In this document: positions 43,770 through 55,243 of the stretch, one piece after another | Numbering within the stretch: the stretch's first letter is position 1 | Layout: every line of letters begins with the position of its first letter | DNA from: Guadua angustifolia | Lineage: Eukaryota > Streptophyta > Magnoliopsida > Poales > Poaceae | DNA length: 64,000 nt | Assembly (NCBI GenBank): GCA_036346375.1 | Contig: CM070520.1 | Location: forward strand, 48,937,854 to 49,001,853 | Reading direction: 5' to 3' | Notes under the pieces: generated by a model | Told to the model about the DNA's origin: nothing | Databases searched by the model: none | The model's input: the letters and a program-made list of their open reading frames with translations, nothing else | Program-made: the position numbers and the translations under genes

Positions 43770-46700
43770 TGTAACATTCCAAATTTTTGAACTTCTTGTG
43801 CTCAGATTTTAAAATCCAATCCGTGGAAATTTTCTTGAAATTAATTTGGCTTAATATGAATTTTTAAAGTCAACAAGAATTTAATTTGAATAATTTATAT
43901 CTCAAATTAATTATTTCATATTTTTATTGGGTTCCTTGTGCTCCATGGTATTTTTCTGTATTTTTGAGGATTTTTCCAAATTTATTTGCTATTTATTTGG
44001 ATTTATTGGAGTTCATTCGGTTTTACTAGCAATTTCCAAAAATTCAGAAATGAATTAAATTTCCTTTTTCGCCAATTGGGCCAAAACCCCTATTCAATGC
44101 CGCGGCCCAACGCTGTGTCTTCGGCCCGAAATCCTCCCGCCGCCCAAACCCTAAACCTGGATCATCCTCAGTCGTCGATCGTTTATCCAACGGTCCACAT
44201 TCGCCGCCACGCATAAAACCCTAACCCTAGCCTCCTTGAAATCAACCGCTCGATTTCGATCTAGCGGGCACGATCGTCCACGTCACCGAAATCCCGCCGC
44301 CGTAACCTCGCCATTCGACCGCTTTGCTTTCGCGCCTCACGCAACCCTAGGCTATAAAACTTAGCGCACTGCACCCTCCCGAGATTCTCCACTTCACGCC
44401 TCTTTCCCTCTTCTCTCGCGGCGGAGCGTCTTTGAGAGGTCGTGGCGACCTCGCCGGAGTTGGCCTACCGTGCGCCAAGCTTCCGCCGCCTCTTCTTCCC
44501 TTTCCGGTGAGTCTCCGGCCGTGTTTTTGGTACCACTGAATTCACTTTTTCGCGCTCTACCAGATCTGCTAATTCTTCGTTTCGATCCATCGCTCCAGTA
44601 GCCGTTTCGGTCGTCTTCCCGATTCCGGCGGTCTGCGCCGCACCTCGCCACACGTTTTTCTCCACCAGCCGTAGCCATCGGATCTTCCCTCAACGGTCAG
44701 ATCCTTGCCACGTTTTCTCCGGTAAGACACTTCGCCACAGCCACCACTTCACTGCCTTGTTGTCGCCGCGTGGCGCCACGTGCAGGCCATGTGTGCGCCA
44801 CGTCGTGCCATGTCTGCGTTATGTCCCCACCACACGCACACGTGTTAGCCATCTCACCGCTACAGCCTGTGTGTCGCCACGTTTGTGCCATGTGTGTGCC
44901 ACATCGCGCCACGTCCCCGCCATGCCTTCGCTAGTTTCTACGTGGTTGCCACGTCGAAGCCACCTCAGCCCTAAATCGGTGTGGCCGCCATTGTCAGCAA
45001 CGCCGAATCACCGTGTTGCGCCACCTCATCGCCTTAGATCTACGTGTGAGCCACGGGTCGGCCACGTGCTAGCCACGCCAGCGCCACGTCAGCAAAAACC
45101 CCGCCCGTTCGCCATGTCAGCGCCACGTGTGTGCCACGTCGGTGCCACGTGGGCCCTAGTGTCTCGCGTGTCTGCCACGTACACGCCACATCACCGCCAC
45201 GCGTGCCCTAGTGCCACGTGTCCGCTACAGTCATCGCCACCGAGCCAAGTACTAAGTCACTGACATGCGGGCCCCACCGGTCAGCCACAGTGGAGTTTTC
45301 CATTTTCCCGATTTAATCCCAAAATCCGAAAATCAACCAATCCGAGCCCGACACGTGTCAATCCCTTCCAAGTTTCCTGATTTTCTTCCATTTAAACTTC
45401 GGAAGCCCCGTTCTCCTCCGTTCGAACTCCGATTTGAACGATTCAAATTTCTAAATTCATCTAAAATCAAGATCTATCTGTTGGTGTCATTTTTACGAAA
45501 TTTTGAATTTTATTTATTTCTGTTTATTTATTATTTTGCCATGATTCGCGTGTTTCGCGTGTAGACGACGCACCGGTTGAGCGAGAGGAGCATCCAGCGG
45601 AGGTTGCAGCAGCGGTAGAGGGTGAAGGCAAGTCTCCCTTGACCATATTGAACCCAAGTTTATGAAATGCTATTTTTGTTTTAATTTATTGCATGCTATT
45701 TGATTTACGTATCGTACTTTAATGTCATTTTAATGCTTAGTTAAATTCCAACTTTGCTATGCCCACACTGGTATTAATCTTGCCAACCATTGACACCCTA
45801 GAAAAACTAATTAATATAGTTAATGGTAAACATTTTATTATGGGAACGGTAGAAAATACTTAGCCATGCTTAATCACGTCGGTACCTTACCATTATGGAA
45901 ATGATTTCATTCTTGATTCAAAATGAATTGTGGAAATTATGGCAATTGGTGTTGCCGGTATTAATTTGAAATTAAAAGTGAAAAATGATTTAGACCGGGG
46001 CGGATTGGTTGAATGGCGGGTGCAGGATGCACAAAATTTCGGAATGTGATTGTCCGCCCTAGTCAATTAAGGACCGGTCGTGTGTTACCTTGGGCCATGC
46101 TATACAGTACAACCACATGTCTATATGGGTACGACCTGGCTAAGTAATTTGCATGTATCATTATTTGACTTCGCCAGTGTGCTGTGCGGGTTTGTCGGGA
46201 TGACACTTGCAAGGCGCAAGAGGGGGCTTCTGGACTGGGCGGAGGTAGCCCTACCAGCGGTGGAACCTTAGCGGGCGGAGTCGGTAGCGGTATATGCATT
46301 GTAAAGGCCTTGTCATGATCTCCCTGCCGGCACACCAAAGGAAGTGTGTCAATAGCTTGGCGCAAAGGGTTGATCATGTCGTGTGGGTAAAGTGTACCAG
46401 CTCTGCAGAGTCTTAAAAACTACTTGAGTAGCCGTGCCCACGGACAAGGGCAAGCGTGGAACGCTTTCACATAGTAGATTTTTCTGGTTTTTGGTTTTAA
46501 AAGGAAAAATGATGATTTGGTTTAAAATGAAAATGTGGTTGGGAATCCGCGAGCGGTTGGAGCTCCCGGATATTAGTTTGGTGGCTAGAGCCAACCAGGT
46601 AGTTGGAACCTGGAAAATTGTTATACTTCAAAGTTATTTAATTATGCTATTTACATTTTGTTAAATGCTGCTTTATGAAATTATTACTTGTATTTAAATT

Positions 46701-47205
46701 TTAATTTCGCTTTATGCAAATAAACCATATTATGCCTTCCTTTGTTTAAGCCATGCATTTAGTTACTTGCATTAAGTTTCCGAGACTTGCGAGTATGTTG
46801 AATACTCACCCTCGCTTTTTATTGCGGGGGCTGCTTATTCCATAAAGCAGATGATGGGAGAAGTGGCTATCCTAGAGCTTATGATTCACCGTTCGACATT
46901 TGCGCTGGAGACTTTGAGGAGGAGGACGACTCGATCTACTAGGGAGCGTACCCCAGTCGGTTGCCTGTGGGCACACTGATTGGCTCGTTTTTGTTCTACA
47001 TTTCCGCTGTTACTTTCACACTTAAGCCGTAAGGCTCCATACTTGTAATAATGTGATGATGTTTACACTCTTCTGCTTTATTACTGTTGTTTACTTTATG
47101 ATATGCCTGTGTTATCATCACTGTATGACTGTGTATGCTAGCTGTTCCTGGACTAGCATGGTTGAAACACAGAGGGGTCGGATTTGGTAAATCCGGGTCC
47201 CGACA
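43770..47205 (+). repeat. 3' LTR (3,436 bp)
   Basis: Same landmarks as the 5' LTR. Many differences from it are short indels or C/T changes at CAG, CTG and CCG sites. Confidence 0.95.
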
Positions 47206-47210
47206 AAATA

Positions 47211-47648
47211 CGACCCCCATGGATTTACCGACGGGTCCTATCGACTCTACTTTCTGAATCAGTATGCGTAGAAGCGCTATTATTGCTAGTATATATTATA
47301 AGACCTCAGATGCATGGGCGGAACTAGGACGCATCTAATAATTTAAGGAGCATCGAAATTTCACTCTTTAAATAAGCTAAATTTGTTAATTGAATTGGTT
47401 TCAATTTTAGTAGTTTGAGATTTTTAAGACCTTAAAATTATTCATATTATATTTTTAGCAAATTTCAAATATATATATTAGATTTATAATGATACGAAAT
47501 TATTGTACAAGACTATAGAGTTATACATGTGAAGTGTACATCCCATCAAAAATTTTCTAGTTTGTCATCATAATCGGCTACAGATGATTTTCTCTTGTTC
47601 ATGCTATCATACTACGAAATACATTGATATGACACGATAGGAAATTAT
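47211..47648. other. Remainder of the long-unit array and unassigned sequence
   Basis: About the first 50 bp continue the 34730-36052 array; the rest is AT-rich with no recognised feature. Confidence 0.5.
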
Positions 47649-48102
47649 AAAAAAAATATAACTGTCAGCTCACTGTTTCGTGATGGATCTTATTTCCAGT
47701 GTTTATCTTGTAATTATGCAATTCCGTTTGATCAGCTAAGTGTTTAGCTATGTTTCAAAAAAAAAAAACACCTAAGTGCTTAGCTTAAAAAATGGCTCCT
47801 GAAATCCTGGTCCATACATGCACACCGAAATATCTTTTTCTTTGCTCACTAAAACTAGAAGCAGCAACCTTATTCTAAAAAAATATAACTGTCAGCTCTC
47901 ACTGTTTCGTGATGGATCTTATTTCCAATGTTTATCTTGTAATTATGCAATTCCGTTTGATCAGGTAAAGTGTTTAGCTATGTCTAAAAAAACCACCATA
48001 GTGCTTATCTTAAAAAATGTCTCCTGCAATCCTGGTGCATACATGCACACCGAAATATCTTTTTCTTTGCTCACTAAAGTTCGAAGCAGCAACCTAGCTA
48101 AC
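47649..48102. repeat. 227-bp tandem duplication
   Basis: Two units (about 47649-47875, 47876-48102) share GTTTCGTGATGGATCTTATT and CATGCACACCGAAATATC with few differences. Confidence 0.9.
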
Positions 48103-48164
48103 TCATCCAATGTACAAATGGAATAAAAGAATGCATATACATCAAATAAGCTCAATTCAAGACT

Positions 48165-48196
48165 TCAAGGGATGATCCAGTTGTTATTTTCTATGA
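48165..48196 (-). pseudogene. Possible NLR coding scrap left of solo LTR
   Basis: Weak resemblance to the NLR segment just after the MKDDSP codons (about 27800-27835). It sits where the target of the solo LTR should continue the 50956 relic. Confidence 0.35.
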
Positions 48197-50955
48197 TGTA
48201 ACGATCCCTATTTTTGCATAAAATGCAAAAATAGAAATCTAATGTGCATTCAGTACTAGTCCTATGATCAGTAGCTAGTACGCACATTTACAATAATTGG
48301 AATCACAACCATACATCATAATATCAAAGCGAAAGCTATTTATACATTGGATTTATACAATTTAGAGTATTTAACATAGCACAGGAGAAGTAAGGTCTTG
48401 TAGTGTGCCTATCCAATCCTCAGGCAACTGACTAGGCATAAACCTCCAGAAAGATCTATTCACTTGAAATTCCCGTAACCTGCGACGAAAAGATATTCCC
48501 GTAACCTTGCTGCGACGAAAACAAGGTTGAATACTTTCGTACTCAGCAAGACTTAAGGTGGTATTTGCAAATGCAACATGCAAGCCATGCATGTCAAAAG
48601 TGGTTTCTACGGTTTATTTGCATAAAGCAATATTTGATTTGTAAGACAAGTTGCAATTGAGAATCGGAGTTTGTAAAAGCATGTTTGACTGATATAAAAG
48701 TTACAGTAGAGTATAAGTAATAACTCACAGTCCTCCATGACGTGAGTGCCAAGATATTCAATTCCCTGCCAACTCGTGGCATAACCACAATCTTTGCCAG
48801 AACAAGACACATCAGGTGAAAATCATCCCATTTTGAAAATAATAAAACATCTAGCTATGTGATGATGTTACCAAGTGCCTTTGACCATAGACACGACTAA
48901 TTAATTAGATTTACACTCTGCAGAGGTGTACAACTTCACCCACAAGAAATGATTAGCTCTTTGAGCAGCGCAATTGACACACTTCCTTTGGTGTGCCGCA
49001 GAGAGATCATAACATAACTGTTACATTACCTAAACCCGACTTTGCACCAGTCCAATAACGTTAACCCTTACTATGGAGAAGAGACTAGAATGGCAGTAAT
49101 TCCCTGCATTTTGAAGTGGTAATATGAGCAGTAAATCCCTGCAATAATGGTTTCTTCCCATAACATGGCGTACATCGAGGTGTGGAAGCCCCTCACAAGC
49201 AAACCTAACCAATATGTTCCTACTAACTCCCGCCTACCATTGTGCAAAGCCAGATTTAAGCAACTTAATAGATTAAGGCTGTCCCATACTAGCACTTGTG
49301 GTTATACGGATATCTTGGCTTATAAGCAACCCATAGCTCTGTCCATAATCCGACACGGGTAATAATCTCCCCCTACACTACGTACAAGAACAACCCTTGC
49401 ACAACCAGCTATTGTCAATAATTGCCCACATCAAAACCATAGTTTTATTTTGAGTTTTTATTCAAAATACCCACAGTCGACATCATGTCATAACCAACGT
49501 TTTCATTTTCTCAACAAACAATTTTGATTTGATCATCTTCATCGTTGGTTTTAAAACATGGCTAAGTAAGGTTATTAAATCGCATATACCCAAATTGACA
49601 TTATGCATTGTCTACCCTTTTCCTATGGTTATCAAGATTCACACGTCCATACTTATCAAGGAAGTTCTATAAAACAACAGGTATATCTACTAGTACCACA
49701 AAAAAGCAAATTTATAAAAAATAAACGCATGCATGAAACCATTTGATAAACAAAAGGAAAATTAAATACTGGGATCAATATGATCAAAGGGTTGCTTGCC
49801 TTGCTTATTTGTCGCTTATGACGATGTCGTAGTTGCAGCTGGTGTTGTTGACGACAGAGTTAGTAACGTCGTGTTCTACATATCGTTTCAACGAAAATAT
49901 AGCAAATAACAAACTTTAATAAGAGCAAAAAGAAGACAGACAGAAAAACAAATAAAGATTTACTATAGAAAATAGGCATGATTTAGGGTTTGGGTTAAAG
50001 GACTCCACATTCTTACATTTTAGTTGATTATGTATATTTATACACGTTCATATTGTGAACAGCTTTCCAGTCGAGTGATACACGATTTCTCTTATGGATT
50101 ATCTATTCTTGTTTTACTAATTCAAGAAGCTAAAATTATGTATTCTTATATTTATAATTTTGAATTCAAGATGTAAAAATTATTTGGATTAATAGAAGTA
50201 ATCATTAGTTACAGGTTTCATAATCTCAACCATGCATAAATGTGTTTCTGGTAACCTTATGACTTAAGGGTATTGCACTTAAAGGATTCAAATGCAAAGC
50301 AAGCTGAAATAAGAATATTTTTCTAGATTATTGTAGATTATATCCTAAATATCATTTCTAGGCTATTCTTCATACAATTTGTATTTAGACGAGATATTTT
50401 GCGAGCTGCCGAAAAGGCTTAAATGATCACATTAGATTATGAATGAATAGTACTTGCTCTTTGATTGATTTTATGTAGAATTAGTTTCATTTAAGTTAGA
50501 TCTATTGATTTAGGCTACTGGCCTTATTTTCACGGTCTTTAAGAAGGTTCTGGTGATACAAATATCATAACCATTGATTTCTCATTTATAATTCATGATC
50601 GTTTATTCATATTGCGGATTTCATAAATCTTAACACTTAAGGTTGTTTTGCTAACAAGATTTATATGCAAAGCATGATGAAATGAAATTCTTTCTTCAAA
50701 ACATGGTAGTATGTACTTTGGAGAGTATTTCTAAACTGATTTTTATAAATTTTAGCTTTTAGACGAGTTACTTTATTTGCTATTGAAAAAGTATAAATGA
50801 TCATAAAGTTAATGTTAAATCGAGTTGGATTCGGTTTTAAGTTGTGACTACACTATACATGATCATTCATTCATTTTTTAGTTAATAATTTTATTAATTT
50901 GATTTTTAAATTTTCATATTTTTGTTTTTACTATTTAAAATTTTGGGATGTTACA
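48197..50955 (-). mobile_element. Solo LTR, long-LTR family 2, shortened copy
   Basis: Minus orientation TGTAACATCCC...CGTTACA, 2,759 bp, flanked by TATGA/TATCA (one mismatch in 5). Collinear with 51084-51468 plus 57948-60235 and the terminal bases of the second copy, but it lacks about 2.7 kb including the GC-rich zone. No internal domain or second LTR, hence solo. Confidence 0.85.
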
Positions 50956-51083
50956 TATCATCCTTCTCGTTGATAGTTGCTCCTTCTACTATACTTTTAG
51001 TCAAAGAATCCACATCAAAGTTGTCGAACCCCGACAACAGAAATGCTTCTAAACTTGCATTCAGGGAGCCCAGTGGTGAGTAT
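50956..51083 (-). pseudogene. NLR coding relic, copy 3
   Basis: Aligns with 27835-27940 of the intact NLR: after the P-loop it encodes FDVDSLTKSIVEGAT in frame, without the one-base loss seen in copy 1. The P-loop and coiled coil are missing, joined directly to upstream-type sequence now at 62992. It marks a paralogue with a large internal deletion. Confidence 0.8.
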
Positions 51084-51479
51084 TGAAACAACCCCCATTT
51101 TTACATAAAATGCAAAAATGAAAATCTAATGTGCATACATTACTAGTCACATGATCAATAGCTAGTACGCACATTTATGACGGTTGGAATCACAACTATA
51201 CCTCATATTATTAAAGCGAAAACTATTATACAAAGAAATTTGACAACTCAGAGTATATAATTGTAGTGTGCCCATCCAACCTGTAGGCAACTGACAAGGC
51301 ATAATCCCTAGAAAGATCACGTCAATAAAGATCCTGCATCCTGTGATAAAAAAAATCTTCGGAGCTTCGCTAACTTTCCATCTAAAAACAATAGATTAAG
51401 CAAGGATGAGTACTTTCGTACTCAGCAAGGCTTAAGGTGGTATTTGCAAATGCATAAATGCAGGCTATCACTACAAGAA

Positions 51480-51800
51480 ACAGGGAAAAATTCGTGGGCC
51501 AAAAACCCACGAATTTAGGCCAAAACCCACGAATTTAAGTTAAATTCGTGGGCAAACCGTCGAATTTATTTCACGAATTTAACTCGATGAAATTAATCAA
51601 TTAAATTCGTGGGTACCCATGAATTTAAATTAAATTCGTGGGTTCCTGAAAAAACCCACGAATTTAGCTGTTAAATTCATGGGTGAAAAACCCACGAATT
51701 TAGCGACTAAATTGTGGGCTCAAAACCCACAATTTATGACTAAATTGTGGTTGAAAAACCTACTAATTTAACTGCTAAATTCGTGGGTTTTAAATGGCTC
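51480..51800. repeat. CACTA left subterminal repeats
   Basis: About a dozen copies of CCCACGAATTTA or its complement, often as facing pairs that could form hairpins. Such repeats bind the transposase in known CACTA elements. Confidence 0.9.
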
Positions 51801-51950
51801 ACAAATTTAGTCATCATTCATACAAAAAAAATTGTAGCAGTAAAGCAATCTGCCCATTTCTACATATGTATCCAAGCCTCCCAGCCGACGGGCCTCCGCT
51901 CCGCTCAAGCGAAGTTAGCCTTCTTCTGAATTTGGATCATAATTCAACAA

Positions 51951-52035
51951 AAACTAAGTCACCAAAATATACAAAATTTCAGTATAATCTCTCTAGTAAA
52001 TAGGACATCCACTCAGAGACAAAAAACATTTGCGG

Positions 52036-52090
<55 letters not shown>

Positions 52091-52131
52091 ATCTCTCAAA
52101 CCAAAAGAAGATATTCTAGCAGATCCTTAAA
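51951..52131. repeat. Internal direct repeat, left copy
   Basis: AACTAAGTCACC...CTAGCAGATCCTTA recurs at 53753-53899. The length difference is mainly the AT tract. Confidence 0.9.
52041..52088. repeat. (AT)n microsatellite
   Basis: About 24 AT units; the matching repeat at 53844-53852 has only a few. Confidence 0.95.
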
Positions 52132-52654
52132 TAATCAATCACACAGCCAACGGTAATTTATAAACTACACAATGACGTACAACATTCCAGATAAGAGCAA
52201 GTTGAGATTCATGAACAAATGAAAATTGTCCCCCAAAAAGACATGACGCAGTGATCCCCTCCAATCTGAATCTGAAATAGAAATCGGATACATGTATAAG
52301 TATTCATGCAACAACAGACTCCTAGAGGTAGCGCATATATGTTTCTAAAAAATCTGAAAGATAAGTAAGGTTAGCTAAACCTACAAGTTCCAATGGTAAA
52401 TGATCATGTAACTATGGCATTTTTAATCATTGAGTGATGATTCATAACATTGACATACCTTCTCAATCCATGGAGCCTGAAGATGTTGTGGGCTTTGAAA
52501 TTTACAAGCAGCAGACCTGAAAATATGGAGAATGCTTTATTGCTGATGTGGTAAACAATTATCTTTTCCTAGGATAAGACCAAAGTTTAAGGCAAATTAA
52601 ATATTGCATCGTTATATATAATAGAAGTAGATCATACCTTAAAGTAATCATTCC

Positions 52655-53600
52655 TTACAATTTGCTTCGGATTAGGCCTTTGTGTTGGTAAAGAGAACAA
52701 AAACTTGAACTCGAAAAGACATCTTTGCTAGAGGAGTTTTGAATAGCATTTGCATGGTGTGGCCAGTTAACCCTTGGTAGCTTATCATTGCATCTGGACT
52801 CGACAATGAGCTTGTTTCGCCTTGCATCCGCCGCTATGATAATAGCACACGAACTGACCTGTTGAATGTTGGGTGTTGATGACCTCACAAGCCAAACAAA
52901 ACAAAGACATGTACCATCAAAGCTGTAATCAATAGCACTTCTACAGCTTCGCCAACATGTTCGAAAGGTCTCAATAGGCTTGAAATGATGAACAAGATAT
53001 AACTTAGCTGCAAGCATGCAACAAAACACCGCAAAAAATGTGTTTTCGAGTAAGAAATAGAAGATATAATCTTAAGCTTGAAGATGATGCTGAGTCATGT
53101 TTACATCACTACTGATACCTAGGTTTGCAAGCGCCACGGTAAGTGCATATGAGTATATCAACAGTTAGGAAATTTAATGAACACGAGCTATAAATAATCG
53201 AGTCTATTTAAAACAACAGACTTGATTAACATACACACCAACAAAGATGTCTAGCTTATTTGGGTGTTGACCATCAGTTGTCTTTTACCCAAAACAATAC
53301 CATCTTCAATGACCTTATGGTAGTGTTGATGATGCGATCGAAGTCAGTCTTGGTGTCTTTTTCCATAAACTTTACTACGAGGACATTGTGAAAACATCGA
53401 ATAGCAAGTCAAGATCATGATGAAAAAATAAATATGAAAAACTGTCATAAAAATATTAAAAGCTTCACAAACCTTGAAAACTTTGACTACAGAATCCCCT
53501 CTTATCTCGACATTACAATGGTATATTTTCGTTGTACTTGGATCCAAATGAAGGTTCTGCAAGCATCGAATGGAGGAAGCGAGAATAGTTCCATCGGGCT
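52655..53600 (-). pseudogene. Unidentified captured gene fragment with exon-like blocks
   Basis: Three open blocks on the minus strand. About 53600-53475 encodes PDGTILASSIRCLQNLHLDP...GDSVVKVFK and ends at a GT donor. About 53371-53290 (KFMEKDTKTDFDRIINTTIRS) follows an AG acceptor. About 53007-52655 (KLYLVHHFKPIETFRTCWRS... to a stop) follows a TGCTTGCAG acceptor. Splice-like borders suggest a genomic gene copy. The family is not recognised; no function is proposed. Confidence 0.45.
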
Positions 53601-53752
53601 CATGTTATCACTTATTATAGACGAATAAAAACAGATAGTAGAGAGAGAAAAGATTGAAACCAACCATCTTCACATCAATCTTATTCAACACATCGCAATA
53701 TTACCTCTACTAAAAGATTGAAACCAACCTTTTAACTCCTTAAAACCGGCTT

Positions 53753-53899
53753 AAAACTAAGTCACCGAAATATAAAAAATTTCGGTATGACCTCTCTAGT
53801 AAATAGGACATCCACTCAGCAGACAAAAAAATATTTGCAGTTATAATATATATATCAATCTCTTAAACCAGAAGGAGACATTCTAGCAGATCCTTAGAT
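53753..53899. repeat. Internal direct repeat, right copy
   Basis: Partner of 51951-52131. The two copies bracket the unidentified captured fragment. Confidence 0.9.
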
Positions 53900-55243
53900 G
53901 ACCTGTCAATGTGGCCTGGCCATGTCGGAATGTGAAGCGATGGACAAAGTGCAATGAAAGAAGTCTTAGCTTTTTTCCTGCTTGCGCTCTTTTTTTAGAT
54001 TTAGACTCATGTGAACAAAATAACAAAAATGACTTTTTATCCAACTGCAGAAGCAGCAGCACCCATGTCACCATCAACAATTGTATACCGCAGCAAGTGT
54101 TCAACCTTTTGACACCTGTGCCGACCGTGGCAGCAGCAACACCAACACAAAAGTAGGTCCCTACCATGGTAGGCCCTGCTGTCACGCCACCCCTTGGTAG
54201 GCTATGAGCTTCAAAATAATTTTTTTCATTCTAATAACCATGTGAGCTTAAAAAAATACAAATAATGAACTTTGCTAAGTGGTGTAGTCAGTGTTCAACT
54301 TGACTAATATATATTTTTATGGAACTATACCACAATCTCCCTTTCGGGCTCTGGGCATATAACCGAGGATTGTCTTAGGCGTGTCTTTGATCTGGACTCA
54401 AACATGGTATTTTCATGAGTCCCTAGTTTTGGATTTCGACTAGTTTGTCGTACACATGTTGGAATGTTGAGTGATGTTTTTAGTTTAAATAAATAATTTG
54501 AAGCCTGAAATGATACATCATAATTAAGATGCAAGCCTGAAAACATATTACAACCGCAAAACACACCCTCCTAGAGGGTTGTGAATGTCTTCAGCACAGG
54601 AGATGCATTTGCACTGTACTTCTTCCTTCCAAGCAGAAAACAGTTAAACGGTATGGATAAACTTGTGTAGTTGTGTATGCGCTGTTTATAAAGGTGATTA
54701 GCTTTCCAATGGCTTTCAGCTACTTCAGGACAATAAAACCTAACAGAAATTCTTTCATCCTACCACCATTTTCTGTCATTCTTTTTGCCGGCCACGCAAG
54801 TACATTTCCTGGTATAAAAGTTGCTTATGCATGCATATAACACATTCTGGTTTACCATGAAATATGCATTTTTGTTTAAGAATAATGTTCTTTCTTCCTG
54901 GCCTCATCTTAAACACATTTATTTCAGAGGAAGCTTCAATATGAATCTATTGTGTTAGTACTAAAAAAAAAGAACTGTGTTAGTGACTTAACTGGTGGTA
55001 GTCCCAGTTTTCAGGTAGGTTGTATTTCTCTTGCATATGTGTGATGGCCCCAAGTCTCTTAACATTATATCTTTTTTTTATTGTTATTGCATACTGGTTA
55101 TCAGCAAATACACATGCTGGTCTCAGACCATCACTGCCAATGGAGTTTGTTCTGGAGTTAAACTTTTTAGTTTTGCTTATCCTTGCGCTATATATTGAAA
55201 TATGCCAATACAACTCTGTCCATCAAGAGATCAGAGGGTTACC
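53900..55243. other. CACTA interior without recognised gene
   Basis: AT-rich. Small frames at 53911-54156 and 55020-55253 have no family resemblance. It includes the 3' flank of the captured kinase. Confidence 0.4.

Larger units (their letters stand above)
36058..47205 (+). mobile_element. Large decayed gypsy-derived element with 3.4-kb LTRs
   Basis: 11.1 kb. The target duplication AAATA is at 36053-36057 and 47206-47210. Ends are TGTAACATTCC...CCCGACA, with an iMet primer site and a polypurine tract. The interior (39460-43769) has only relics of gag knuckles and the integrase tail, so it is a large non-autonomous derivative of a Ty3-gypsy element. Confidence 0.92.

Noticed and set aside
43986..44216. 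Short frame in the 3' LTR
   Set aside because: Non-coding LTR sequence; not preserved in the 5' LTR.
51480..51800. Regularly repeated short motifs resembling a CRISPR array
   Set aside because: Motifs occur in both orientations with variable spacing beside perfect CACTA termini in a plant genome.
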